The translations under genes were made by a program, and so were the position numbers. Source: Sporolituus thermophilus DSM 23256 (GTDB lineage: Bacteria > Bacillota > Negativicutes > Sporomusales > Thermosinaceae). Taken from it: a DNA stretch of 64,000 nucleotides. The stretch covers positions 190,521-254,520 of the forward strand of contig NZ_FNBU01000001.1 in NCBI RefSeq assembly GCF_900102435.1, written 5' to 3'. The notes beneath the pieces were generated by a model that ran no database searches, was not told where the DNA came from, and saw only the letters and a list, made by a program, of their open reading frames with translations. Shown piece by piece: positions 25,037-34,327 of the stretch. Positions within the stretch are counted from its first letter, which is position 1. Each line of letters begins with the position of its first letter.

Positions 25037-25744
25037 TCAGATGTAGTAGACCTGCGGTTTATTGCCCGTTTCTTCTTTGAGGCGGTATGGCTTATTGGCG
25101 GCCATCACTTGGCGGATCAACGACTGGTCGTCGGTCAGGTCGCCAAAATAGGTTGCCCGCCCGATGCAGGTCGCCACGCAGACTGGCAGCAGCCCCTTGG
25201 CCAAGCGGCTGGTGCAGAAATGGCATTTACGGGCGCTGCCCACCACGGCCGCGTGTTTGGCATCCCGCCGCCACGCCTTGCCGTATTCATAGGCAACGGC
25301 TTTTTCGTATTCCTGGACGGCGGGCGTGCCGTCAGTATAATAGGCCCCGGCGTCAAACGTGCGGGCGCCGTAAGGACAGGCGGCCACGCAGGAGCGGCAG
25401 CCAATACACTTGGTATAGTCGATGGTGACGATGCCATCCGGCCCTTTTTGCGTGGCTTTAACCGGACAGACGGGCACACAGGACGGGGTTTCGCACTGAA
25501 AACACGGCCGGGGTAAAAATTGCCGTTTTACATTGGGAAACTTACCGCTCTCAAGGTCAATGACCGGACGGTACACCACCCCTGGCGGCAGCTTGTACTC
25601 GGCCACGCAGCCAATAGTACAGGCATGGCAGCCGATACACTTGCGCGTGTCAATGAGCATGCCCCATTGCCGCTTTTCCGGCGGTTTTTGCAGCGCTTTG
25701 GCCAGGTCACGCTGCATAATGAGCAGGACGTCCTCTTTCTCCAT
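25037..25744 (-). CDS. ttrB: Four-cluster ferredoxin-like subunit (TtrB-like)
   Basis: 235 residues with four cysteine groups binding 4Fe-4S clusters: [11 protein letters not shown] (about 38-48), [29 protein letters not shown], and CHFCTSRL...CVATC. No twin-arginine signal is seen, so it probably travels with a signal-bearing partner or stays at the membrane. It is the first gene of the reductase operon. The RBS is GGGGGAAGG before ATG. An inverted repeat TTCGTAC/GTACGAA at 25796-25855 upstream could be a regulator site. Confidence 0.87.
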   Translation of the reverse strand: MEKEDVLLIMQRDLAKALQKPPEKRQWGMLIDTRKCIGCHACTIGCVAEYKLPPGVVYRPVIDLESGKFPNVKRQFLPRPCFQCETPSCVPVCPVKATQKGPDGIVTIDYTKCIGCRSCVAACPYGARTFDAGAYYTDGTPAVQEYEKAVAYEYGKAWRRDAKHAAVVGSARKCHFCTSRLAKGLLPVCVATCIGRATYFGDLTDDQSLIRQVMAANKPYRLKEETGNKPQVYYI

Positions 25745-25962
25745 AAACCTTCCCCCTTAGCCCTTTCTCCTTCGCCAAATATGGGCAGGCACCGTACGAA
25801 TGCCCTATCGGCTACGGGTATGCCGCAGCTCGGAGAAAAGTAATAGTTTCGTACAAAATAATTATCTCATTATCTGACAATTTGGAATATCGGGGGATTC
25901 CTTGCATTTTGTCGGGGAAAATCCTGACGGTAAGAAAAAGCGCTAGCGTGCATTATTAACAA

Positions 25963-26070
25963 AACCGCAAAGGACGCTAAAGACGCAAAGGGTATACCGG
26001 GCGCGCCGCCTGTCGCGCAAAACAGAAATATACTTTGCAGAGCTTCGCACTCTTCGCGTACTTGGCGGTT
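25963..26070. repeat. Dispersed intergenic palindromic element, copy B
   Basis: Begins AACCGCAAAGGACGC and ends GCGTACTTGGCGGTT, the same termini as the element at 14390-14463, with a longer interior containing GACGCAAAGGG and CGCGCCGCCTGTCGCG. It lies between the ttrB leader and the feo operon end. Confidence 0.6.
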
Positions 26071-26093
26071 AAAATATACTTTCCGATATAGCA

Positions 26094-26122
26094 AAAAGAG
26101 ACAGCACTTGGCTGTCTCTTTT
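26094..26122 (-). terminator. Terminator of the feo operon
   Basis: AAAAGAGACAGC / GCTGTCTCTTTT 12-base stem, five-base loop, followed by T on the minus strand, six bases past the small Cys-rich gene. Confidence 0.9.
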
Positions 26123-26127
26123 GTGCT

Positions 26128-26271
26128 TTACCCGCCGCATTTGCCTTTTTCCCGGCAGCGGCTGCAGCTGCCGCTGCAGCTCGCAAGCAGCAGCTTGTTG
26201 CAGCGCGGGCAGCGCACGGCTTGCTGTTGGGTAATAACATATTGGCACTGGGGGCAAACTTGTTTATCCAT
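26128..26271 (-). CDS. 47-residue Cys-rich (zinc-ribbon-like) peptide linked to FeoB
   Basis: Begins MDKQVCPQCQYVI, then VRCPRCNKLLL, then SCSGSCSRCREKGKCGG at the end; eight or nine Cys in 47 residues. The first two CxxC pairs form a rubredoxin-like knuckle; the tail adds another cluster. ATG is preceded by GAGGTGACATCCGC, overlapping the end of feoB by position (feoB stops at 26290, this starts at 26271, 18 bases later). It replaces the usual FeoC position in the operon. FeoC proteins of enteric bacteria can carry Cys, but this one has no winged-helix sequence. A metal- or redox-responsive FeoB partner is a reasonable inference. Confidence 0.75.
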   Translation of the reverse strand: MDKQVCPQCQYVITQQQAVRCPRCNKLLLASCSGSCSRCREKGKCGG

Positions 26272-26289
26272 GCGGATGTCACCTCGTCC

Positions 26290-28137
26290 TTACATGATAA
26301 TCCGCGCCACGATGCCGCCGACGACAAAGGCCGCAACCCAGGAGCCAATCCAGATGAGCAGACCTTCTTTCCGGCCCCGCTCTTTGAGCATGACGATCAT
26401 CGAGGCGATGCAAGGCACAAACAGGGTAATGGTCAAGAGGGCGACAAGCGTCTGCTCCGGCGATAAGGTCATGTCGCTGAGACCGGCAGCGCCGAAGTCG
26501 CGGCGGATCATGCCCATAATAAAGACGGTAGCCGTTTCGCGCGGCAGCCGCAGCACCCCTTCCGTAACCGGAGCAAGGGCGTTTTGGATAACCTCCAGCA
26601 GTCCGGCAACCTGCAGCAGGGTAATCAGGAAGGCGCCCAACATGAAAAGAGGCGACGCCTCCTTGAGGAAAGCATAGGATTTCGTAGCGGTCTTTTTCAG
26701 CACGTTTTCCAGCCGCGGCAGGCGGATGGGCGGCAGATCAATCAGCAGTTCCGACGATTCGCCGGGTAAGACGCGGCTGAGAACCCGGCCGACGATGCCC
26801 AGTACGATAAGCAGCGTCAAAATATAAATAACCGTGTACTCGACGCCAATACCGGCGAGCAGGCCAACAATAACCCCCAGCTGGGCCGAACAGGGGATGG
26901 CCAGCCCCAGCACGGCGGTGGCGATGGTGCGCTCCCGCGCCGAACCCAGGATGCGGGTGGTAATGGTGGCCATGGTAATGCAGCCGAAGCCAAGGATGAC
27001 GGGAATGATCGCCCGGCCGTTAAGGCCGATAACATTCATCGCCCGGTCAACCAGGGCGGCCAGCCGGGGCAGGTAGCCCGAGTCTTCCATCAGCGACATC
27101 AGGAAATAGAAACCGAGGACGAGCGGCAGCATGAGACCGACAATATAAGTAATCGTCAGGGTTAAGAGGCCAAACTCGCCAATAAGAATCGTCCCCAGCA
27201 CCGAATCTTCGCTTATAAAGCGGCCGACAAACGCGCGCACGGCCGGCTCGTACATCCCCTGCATCACCGTCTCCTCGGTGAAGCCGACGATATCCTGGGC
27301 GACAATCACGCCGATAACATAATACATGATTGCCAAGACCAGCACAAAAATAGGGATGCCGGTTAGAGGCTGCAGCATCCAGCGGCCGAGCTTGGTCGAA
27401 AAGCGCGTCCCCTCATTGGTCTCCTTGACAACATGGCGCACAATATCATTCACCCGGTGACGCCGCTCATGGTAAATTTCCTCCCGGCGCGTGCCGGGCG
27501 CCACGCCGTGCCGCTCGGCAACATGGGGATCGCCTTCCAAAATAAGCAGCGCTTCAGCCCATGTCCCGGCCCGGTTGAGCATTTCCTGCAGGTCGCGCTT
27601 GAGGGCGGGCGGGATATTGCCGGTCCGGGCCTCATACAGACGGTTTTTCACTTCTTCAAGGCCTTTCCCCTTAACAGCCACGGTCGGAATAACGGGCACC
27701 CCGAGCAGATGTTCAAGGAGATCTATGTCGACGTGAATGCCCTGTTTGGCCGCTTCATCCATCATGTTGACGGCGACAATAACCGGGATGCCGGTGTCGA
27801 TAACCTGCAGCGTCAGGAACAGGTCACGTTCCAGATGCACGGCGTCGACGACGTTGAGAATAAGGTCGGCGGCCAAGATGACGTCACGGGCCACTTTTTC
27901 TTCATCATTAAAGGATGAAATGCCGTACACGCCGGGCGTGTCCAAAACGACGTCCTTGCCGAATCGGCCATAGGAAATATCAACCGTGGTGCCCGGAAAG
28001 TTGGAAACGTCGACATACATGCCGGTTAGAGCGTTAAAAAAGACCGATTTGCCGACGTTCGGATTACCGACCAGGACAATCTTTTTCGCACCTTCCGGTA
28101 TTTCGATATGACTAAGAGAATTATGGCAGCAGTGCAT
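26290..28137 (-). CDS. feoB: Ferrous iron transporter FeoB
   Basis: 615 residues, at the short end of the family (usually 650-770). The N-terminal GTPase has G1 GNPNVGKS (about 26), G3 DTPG, G4 NMMD and the Fe-family switch region FPGTTVDIS. The membrane part has two Gate motifs, with conserved cysteine in GFGCITMATITTRIL and IPCSAQLGVIVGLLAG. An unusual N-terminus MHCCHNSLSH carries Cys-Cys and His and might bind iron. It starts 24 bases after feoA. Confidence 0.95.
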   Translation of the reverse strand: MHCCHNSLSHIEIPEGAKKIVLVGNPNVGKSVFFNALTGMYVDVSNFPGTTVDISYGRFGKDVVLDTPGVYGISSFNDEEKVARDVILAADLILNVVDAVHLERDLFLTLQVIDTGIPVIVAVNMMDEAAKQGIHVDIDLLEHLLGVPVIPTVAVKGKGLEEVKNRLYEARTGNIPPALKRDLQEMLNRAGTWAEALLILEGDPHVAERHGVAPGTRREEIYHERRHRVNDIVRHVVKETNEGTRFSTKLGRWMLQPLTGIPIFVLVLAIMYYVIGVIVAQDIVGFTEETVMQGMYEPAVRAFVGRFISEDSVLGTILIGEFGLLTLTITYIVGLMLPLVLGFYFLMSLMEDSGYLPRLAALVDRAMNVIGLNGRAIIPVILGFGCITMATITTRILGSARERTIATAVLGLAIPCSAQLGVIVGLLAGIGVEYTVIYILTLLIVLGIVGRVLSRVLPGESSELLIDLPPIRLPRLENVLKKTATKSYAFLKEASPLFMLGAFLITLLQVAGLLEVIQNALAPVTEGVLRLPRETATVFIMGMIRRDFGAAGLSDMTLSPEQTLVALLTITLFVPCIASMIVMLKERGRKEGLLIWIGSWVAAFVVGGIVARIIM

Positions 28138-28161
28138 GCGGATTACTCCTTCCTGGAAGCG

Positions 28162-28380
28162 TTACGCCGGTTTAACTTCGATTTTTTCGGCTAATTTACG
28201 GCCGATGGCGATTTCCTGCTTCCCCTTGCAAATGATGATAGGGCCGGCCGGCACCTTTTCGGCGCACTCCACCTCGGCGCCGACGGAAATGCCGAAGCGG
28301 ATGGCTTGGGCACGAACAGTTTCATTAGGTATGGAAACAATGCTAACTCGTTGTCCCCGTGAAGCTTGGGCAAGTGTCAT
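28162..28380 (-). CDS. feoA: FeoA SH3-like protein
   Basis: 72 residues, an SH3-like fold of the FeoA family: MTLAQASRGQRVSIVSIPNE at the start, GAEVECAEKVPAGPIIICKG in the core. It assists FeoB-dependent iron uptake. The ATG at 28380 has AAGGAGG nine bases upstream; the longer frame would read through the Fur region. First gene of feoA-feoB-peptide. Confidence 0.92.
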   Translation of the reverse strand: MTLAQASRGQRVSIVSIPNETVRAQAIRFGISVGAEVECAEKVPAGPIIICKGKQEIAIGRKLAEKIEVKPA

Positions 28381-28399
28381 AATACATTCCTCCTTTGCT

Positions 28400-28478
28400 A
28401 TGATAATCATTCTCAGTGCTATCGAAAAAAATAATATAAGCCAACATGGCGCTATGTAATGAGATTTATTCTCAATCA
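28400..28478 (-). promoter_or_regulatory. Promoter region with two Fur-box-like sites
   Basis: ATGATAATCATTCTCAG (28400-28416) and TGAGATTTATTCTCAATCA (28459-28477) resemble the Fur consensus GATAATGATAATCATTATC. A TATATT -10 lies between them on the minus strand (about 28433-28438). Iron-dependent repression of feoAB is the expected result. Confidence 0.72.
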
Positions 28479-28527
28479 TATTATAAAAAAACTACCGATG
28501 CCTGTCAAGGAAATTTTTCCGACCGCT

Positions 28528-29370
28528 TTACTTATATTTCGCCATCACGCGGCCCACCAGTTCAGCCACGCTGCGGGGAGCTTTGTCCCTGCTACTAAAA
28601 AAGCCGGCAGCGACCAGGGCGCTGTAGATTTCGCCCACCAACGGCCGGGCAAACCCGAAGGCGGCATGGTCGGAGCGGTTAAGGACCAGCTCCGGCGGCC
28701 CGCCGGCCACTATCTGACCCTGCACCAGGACATAGACCAAGTCGGCCCACGACCATACCCACTCTATGTCATGGGTTGCCACGATCAGCGTCTTGCCGGC
28801 GCGGGACAGCTCGTCCAAAATGGCCCGCAAGACTGTCGTGCCAGGGTAATCAAGGCCGGCCGTCGGTTCGTCCATGACCAAGACCTCGGGATCCATCGCC
28901 AGCACACCGGCTACCGCCACCCGCTTCTTTTGGCCATAGCTTAGAAAATGGACCGGCTCATCGGCAAATTCGGCCATCTGTACCGCCGCTAACGCTGCGG
29001 CGGCCCGCTGCTCGGCCTCAGCCGGGGATAACCCCAAATTCATCGGCCCAAACAGCACATCATCGAGAACGCTGCCGGCAAAGAGCTGAGTATCCTGATC
29101 CTGGAACACCAGCCCGATCTTCTGGCGCAGGCGAGTTATAAACGCACGGGAATACCGGTATGGCTCGCCCTTAAACAATAGTTGGCCGGACGAAGGATGC
29201 AGAATGCCGTTAAGATGTAAAAACAAAGTAGACTTGCCGGCGCCGTTAGGCCCGACCAGGGCAATGCGCGCGCCGGCCGGAACAGTCAGGCTGACGCCGC
29301 GCAAAACCAGTTTGTCTTTGCGATAACCAAAGGATATATTTTTCACTTCCAAAATTGGCTGCTGTGACAT
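28528..29370 (-). CDS. cbiO: Energy-coupling factor ATPase, cobalt
   Basis: 280 residues. Walker A GPNGAGKST (about 40), Q-loop LVFQDQDTQLF, signature FLSYGQKKRVAVAG, Walker B VLVMDEPTAGLDYPG and the switch His in IVATHD. Energises the CbiMNQ cobalt transporter. It follows cbiQ by 18 bases. A tail of about 45 residues after the ATPase core is typical. Confidence 0.93.
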   Translation of the reverse strand: MSQQPILEVKNISFGYRKDKLVLRGVSLTVPAGARIALVGPNGAGKSTLFLHLNGILHPSSGQLLFKGEPYRYSRAFITRLRQKIGLVFQDQDTQLFAGSVLDDVLFGPMNLGLSPAEAEQRAAAALAAVQMAEFADEPVHFLSYGQKKRVAVAGVLAMDPEVLVMDEPTAGLDYPGTTVLRAILDELSRAGKTLIVATHDIEWVWSWADLVYVLVQGQIVAGGPPELVLNRSDHAAFGFARPLVGEIYSALVAAGFFSSRDKAPRSVAELVGRVMAKYK

Positions 29371-29388
29371 AAGTTTTTCCTCGTCATG

Positions 29389-30156
29389 TTAAATAAAGGC
29401 TGTTAGGGCTATTCCCGCCAAAACCGCGGCAATGCCGGTCAGGCGTACCGGGCTTACCTGCAGCGTCGGCTGGCGAAACACCAGCCGGTCATGATAGTTT
29501 CGGGCCAACAGCGCGATATGCAGCTGACCGGCCATAATGAACGATTTGCGGCCAATGCTGGCGGCGAGCAGGCTGAGCGCCGCTAAAGCCCGCCGGGGAT
29601 TGGCGTAGCCAAGCCGCGACTGTTGAGCGGTGAAAATCTGGCCAGCCGTAGCCAGGACGACAAAGATAAACCGGTAGGTGAGCAGGGCAATTTCCGCAAC
29701 CGCCCTGATGCCGGGAACCCGGGACAGATAAGCGACAATGTGGCCTACCGGCGTGGTTGTCGCCAGCATAAACAGACAGGACACTGCCGCCAAACTGCGC
29801 AGGAGCAGGAGGGCGGCAGCAGCAATGCCTTCGGCGGTAATGCCTGCATAATAAGCGCCAACCTTTACAGCCCAAAAAGCGGGAAACGGCTTGGCGCTCA
29901 CACTTGCCACCACGGTCAGTAAACTTACGGCCAGAAAGGTCAGCGGCGCCAACCATAACCTCAGCAAATAGCGGGGAGGGATTTTGGCATAAAGCATAAC
30001 GCCGTGCATAAGGGCGATGAGCGCCAGCAAGGTCGCCGGTCGGGGCAAGGCCAGCGCCAAACCAAGGCTACCGGCCCCTAAGAGCAGCCTTTCGCCGATA
30101 CTGATCTGTTTCAAGCGGTTATTATAAGCAAAATAATCAAGCTGCAGCAAAATCAC
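29389..30156 (-). CDS. cbiQ: Energy-coupling factor transmembrane protein CbiQ
   Basis: 255 residues with five or six hydrophobic segments and the CbiQ/EcfT coupling-helix pattern ALLARNYHDR near the C-terminus (ARG-like signature here ARN). The frame begins with GTG at 30156; only a weak GTGGAAG ribosome site is seen, so the start is uncertain. A heptamer repeat lies just upstream, between it and cbiN. Confidence 0.88.
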   Translation of the reverse strand: MILLQLDYFAYNNRLKQISIGERLLLGAGSLGLALALPRPATLLALIALMHGVMLYAKIPPRYLLRLWLAPLTFLAVSLLTVVASVSAKPFPAFWAVKVGAYYAGITAEGIAAAALLLLRSLAAVSCLFMLATTTPVGHIVAYLSRVPGIRAVAEIALLTYRFIFVVLATAGQIFTAQQSRLGYANPRRALAALSLLAASIGRKSFIMAGQLHIALLARNYHDRLVFRQPTLQVSPVRLTGIAAVLAGIALTAFI

Positions 30157-30176
30157 ATTATATCACTATCTTCCAC

Positions 30177-30239
30177 TTCATACCTCATACCTCATACTTC
30201 ATACTTCATACTTCAGACTTCATACCTCATACTTCCTAC
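30177..30239. repeat. Heptamer repeat, nine units, overlapping the cbiN end
   Basis: Tandem TTCATAC, CTCATAC, CTCATAC, TTCATAC, TTCATAC, TTCAGAC, TTCATAC, CTCATAC, TTCCTAC. Its last units form the final codons and the stop of cbiN on the minus strand. Confidence 0.9.
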
Positions 30240-30507
30240 CCGCTTTTCCCCGCTGGTAGCCGAAAAAGTAGCCGATAATCCCGGCGCCCAGCGCCGCCTG
30301 CACCGCAAACAGGAAACTTGCCACTTCGGCTGACGGCGGTTCCCACAAGCTGGTAAACCAGGGCTGATAATCGGGGCGGATACCGGCAATAATATCCTTT
30401 ACTTTGTCGTCGGCGCCGCCGAAATCGGCATCTTGCTGGACAGCCAGCGGCAAAACGGCGAGGATAATCGCCAACGCCAAAAGAATAATGTTTTGTCTAA
30501 GTATCAT
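30220..30507 (-). CDS. cbiN: Cobalt transport protein CbiN
   Basis: 95 residues, two membrane helices with the extracytoplasmic loop DADFGGADDKVKDIIAGIRP in between and PPSAEVASFLFAVQAALGAGIIGY as second helix: a full CbiN pattern. Its C-terminal residues RKYEV and stop are encoded by the heptamer repeat. It overlaps cbiM by four bases. Confidence 0.93.
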   Translation of the reverse strand: MILRQNIILLALAIILAVLPLAVQQDADFGGADDKVKDIIAGIRPDYQPWFTSLWEPPSAEVASFLFAVQAALGAGIIGYFFGYQRGKAGRKYEV

Positions 30508-31247
30508 GCGTTATTCCTCCGCTCGTTCCACCATAAATCAATCAGGCCCAAGGCGTTGTAACGGGTGAGCGTGTTATAGACAACCACGCTCAGTATCCCC
30601 TCGCTTACCGCCAGCGGCAGCTGGGTAAAGGCGAAAATGCTGAGAAATTTCGCATAAGCCGCCCAAAAGCCGCCGACCGCATCCGGAAAAGCCAGGGCCA
30701 ACTGCCCGGCCGTTACCAGGTAGGTAGCCCAATCGCCGAGCATTGCCGCTAAGAAGATGGCTAATTTTTCGGACAAACCCACCCGGCAGGCTATTTTAAA
30801 AATGCCCCAAGCCACAAAGGCGCCGGCGACGCCCATGGCAAAAGTATTGGCCCCCCAGGTGGTAAGTCCGCCGTGGGCCAAAAGCAGCGCTTGAAAAAGG
30901 AGGACAATGCCGCTTAGTACCGACGACACGGCCGGACCAAAGAGTACGGCGCTCAAGCCCACACCGGTCGGATGCGAACTCGAGCCGGTAACGGAGGGAA
31001 TCTTTAGCGCTGATAATACAAAAATAAAAGCTGCGGCCAGCCCTAAAATCATCTTGCGTTCAGGATGCACGGCCAACAGGCCGCGAATGCGCCTTACCCC
31101 CACCGCCAAACAAGGGGTCACGGCTGCCAGCCAAATGATCGCCTGTTCTTGCGGCAAAAATCCTTCCATAATATGCATGGCGTGCGCCACGGCCGGCGCT
31201 ATTACGCCGATAACCAAAAAATACCCCACTAGCCCAATTGCTTTCAT
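30504..31247 (-). CDS. cbiM: Cobalt transport protein CbiM
   Basis: 247 residues, substrate-binding S component of the cobalt ECF transporter. The exported N-terminus is AHAMHIMEGFLPQ; the His residues after signal cleavage (MHIMEG) coordinate cobalt in this family. SHPTGVGLSAVLFGP is the second conserved metal loop. First gene of cbiMNQO under the cobalamin riboswitch. Confidence 0.95.
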   Translation of the reverse strand: MKAIGLVGYFLVIGVIAPAVAHAMHIMEGFLPQEQAIIWLAAVTPCLAVGVRRIRGLLAVHPERKMILGLAAAFIFVLSALKIPSVTGSSSHPTGVGLSAVLFGPAVSSVLSGIVLLFQALLLAHGGLTTWGANTFAMGVAGAFVAWGIFKIACRVGLSEKLAIFLAAMLGDWATYLVTAGQLALAFPDAVGGFWAAYAKFLSIFAFTQLPLAVSEGILSVVVYNTLTRYNALGLIDLWWNERRNNA

Positions 31248-31286
31248 TTCGTATCCTTCCTTTTCCAGAAGTTAAAACGCAAACAA

Positions 31287-31319
31287 AAAATCCCTACCCC
31301 TTGCCAAGGTAGAGATTTT
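31287..31319 (-). terminator. Terminator of the cobalamin riboswitch
   Basis: AAAATCTCTACC / GGTAGGGATTTT stem followed by TTTGTTTG on the minus strand, between aptamer and cbiM: the OFF platform for B12-bound aptamer. Confidence 0.88.
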
Positions 31320-31380
31320 GCTATGATGTATTCATGCGCAATCCCCTCCCCATCGCTCGTGGGTCAAAGCGGTGATTGTT

Positions 31381-31545
31381 GAACAGGCAGTTCTTCTGAC
31401 TTAGGATCATCGCAAAATCTGCGCCTTCCCAGGGCGATTATCCCCAGTGGCTTATTGCAGCTTTGCTCCCCATCACAGCGGCGGGACCGTGTTGGCTTTG
31501 CACCAATCTTCCCTATTAAGCCCGGACGGGCACCTGTCCCTTTAT
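31381..31545 (-). promoter_or_regulatory. Cobalamin riboswitch
   Basis: Minus strand shows the ordered conserved blocks: TTAATAGGGAA, GGTGCAAAGCC, CCCGCCGCTGTGATGGGGAGC, GCCACTGGG, GGGAAGGCG and the B12 box variant AGTCAGAAGAACTGCC. Represses cobalt uptake genes when adenosylcobalamin is plentiful. Confidence 0.95.
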
Positions 31546-31587
31546 TATATGATTGTCTACTTCGAAAACGGTAAATAGAAGCTTAGA

Positions 31588-31619
31588 GAAGTATGAAGTA
31601 TGATGTATGAGGTATGAGG
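31588..31619. repeat. Heptamer repeat, four units
   Basis: GTATGAA, GTATGAT, GTATGAG, GTATGAG: the reverse complement of the 30177 array's unit. It sits in the leader of the cobalt operon, between its promoter and the riboswitch. Confidence 0.85.
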
Positions 31620-31681
31620 TTAAATAATAGTTTTCATTCTTTGTCGGTGTCGTGCTAAACGACATGGGGGTTTTCCCTAAA

Positions 31682-31711
31682 ATTTTACCGTTATCCTGCC
31701 ATAATTGTCAA
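31682..31711 (-). promoter_or_regulatory. Sigma-A promoter of the cobalt operon
   Basis: TTGACA (31706-31711), 18-base spacer, TAAAAT (31682-31687) on the minus strand, directly past the serS stop. Confidence 0.82.
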
Positions 31712-31712
31712 G

Positions 31713-32996
<1,284 letters not shown>

Positions 32997-33028
32997 CTAA
33001 ACCTGTCGGTACCTAAACGGGCGACAAT

Positions 33029-33105
33029 AAAAAAACCCCCGCCTTTATCAGGAGGGACGAAATTTATGTTTATTGTTTAGTTTTCCTTTTTAATCTTACA
33101 TTATA
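33029..33105 (-). promoter_or_regulatory. serS promoter -10 and terminator-like leader hairpin
   Basis: A consensus TATAAT (33100-33105) with only a poor -35 lies on the minus strand. About 45 bases downstream a hairpin (CCC-CCT / AGG-GGG, 33036-33056, one mismatch) is followed by seven Ts, still 45 bases before the serS start. The hairpin inside the leader suggests attenuation; alternatively it is the terminator of the upstream HD-GYP gene. Confidence 0.5.
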
Positions 33106-33131
33106 CCGCCAAAAATGTAAAGTCATTCCAG

Positions 33132-34118
33132 TCAGCTAACGGTTTGGCGGCCGCCGAAACGCCGGATATACTCGATAAAGCAGCGGGCAATATCAGGATC
33201 GAACTGGGAACCGGCGCAGGCGGCGATTTCTGCGACGGCGCTCTCAATGTTAAGAGGAACACGATAGCAGCGCACACTGGTCATGGCGTCGTAGGCGTCG
33301 CACACGGCCAGCAGACGGCTGAAAAAGGGAATTTGCTCGCCCGCAAGTCCGTCGGGATAGCCCCGCCCATCGTAGCGCTCGTGGTGATGGCGGACAATCT
33401 TGGCGATGGCGCCAAAGCCGTCGATTTCGGCCACAATGTCGGCGCCAATGACCGGGTGGTGCTTGATGACGGCGTATTCGCCATCCGTCAACCGCCCCGG
33501 CTTATTGAGGACGCTTTCCGGCACGCCGATTTTGCCGATATCGTGGACCAGGCCGGCCAAGTACACTGTCATGATGTCCGTGGTCGGCAGCCGCAGATAT
33601 TCCGCCAGGCCCACCGCCAAATCAGCCACATTCTCATTATGGCGCAAGGTGTAGGCGTCGCGAGCCTCAATAGCTTTGCAAAAAGATTTAATAATGCTGA
33701 TATTTATCGATTCAAGCTGCGTTTCCAGCGCTTTATACCGGTCGATTAGGGTATAAGTGCCAAGAGCGTACTGCACTATGCCCTCACTGTCGCGGAAGGT
33801 GTAGGTATCGACCGTGAACCAGCAGGGAAAATTGGCGCCACTAAGGCACAGGTAAGCTTCCTTGCCGCGAAACTCCCGCCCCGTCTCGATCGTCTCGAGC
33901 AGCGGGCTATGGTAATGACCGGCCGGTATCTTTTTTGTTCCGTTATAAAACAAATCCAAAACAGACCGACCCAGCAGTTCCTCCCGGTCCTTTTGCCAAA
34001 GGCGACATAACGCTTCATTGATATAGACAATTTCAAAGTTGCGGTTAATGAGCAGCCAGCCGGTAGACTGCTTGTCCACAACTTTGATAAAAGAATCCCT
34101 TAATAAATCTTCTAACAT
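33132..34118 (-). CDS. PAS-HD-GYP domain protein (cyclic-di-GMP phosphodiesterase-like)
   Basis: 328 residues. PAS domain about 10-125 (STGWLLINRNFEIVYINEAL), then HD-GYP about 150-310 with HDIGKIGVPESVLNKPG and HHERYDGRGYPDGL, both metal and substrate motifs intact. Predicted to degrade cyclic-di-GMP in response to a PAS signal. RBS AAAGGAG before ATG. Monocistronic in appearance. Confidence 0.9.
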   Translation of the reverse strand: MLEDLLRDSFIKVVDKQSTGWLLINRNFEIVYINEALCRLWQKDREELLGRSVLDLFYNGTKKIPAGHYHSPLLETIETGREFRGKEAYLCLSGANFPCWFTVDTYTFRDSEGIVQYALGTYTLIDRYKALETQLESINISIIKSFCKAIEARDAYTLRHNENVADLAVGLAEYLRLPTTDIMTVYLAGLVHDIGKIGVPESVLNKPGRLTDGEYAVIKHHPVIGADIVAEIDGFGAIAKIVRHHHERYDGRGYPDGLAGEQIPFFSRLLAVCDAYDAMTSVRCYRVPLNIESAVAEIAACAGSQFDPDIARCFIEYIRRFGGRQTVS

Positions 34119-34327
34119 ATAGCCGCTCCTTTGTTTATGCGCCGGGGCGGAGTCTGCAAGTTAAAAATAGCGGATAGTGTTACCTTTTGTCTAAATAATT
34201 ACTTCTTCATTGTACCAGTTTTTTACCAAAAACGTCAACATATCGGGATTTATTCCCAAAAAAATCCACGTCAGAATTCGAGCCGTACATCATACATTTG
34301 TACCAGTGACGGCAAAGGAGGAATGTG

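Noticed and set aside
26290..28137. FeoB truncation
   Set aside because: 615 residues is short but GTPase and both Gate regions are present, so the gene looks intact.
30177..30239. Possible CRISPR-like array
   Set aside because: Repeat unit is seven bases without spacers; no cas genes in the window.
33036..33056. T-box of serS
   Set aside because: The leader is too short and lacks the AGGGTGG-ACCGCG sequence and Stem I motifs.
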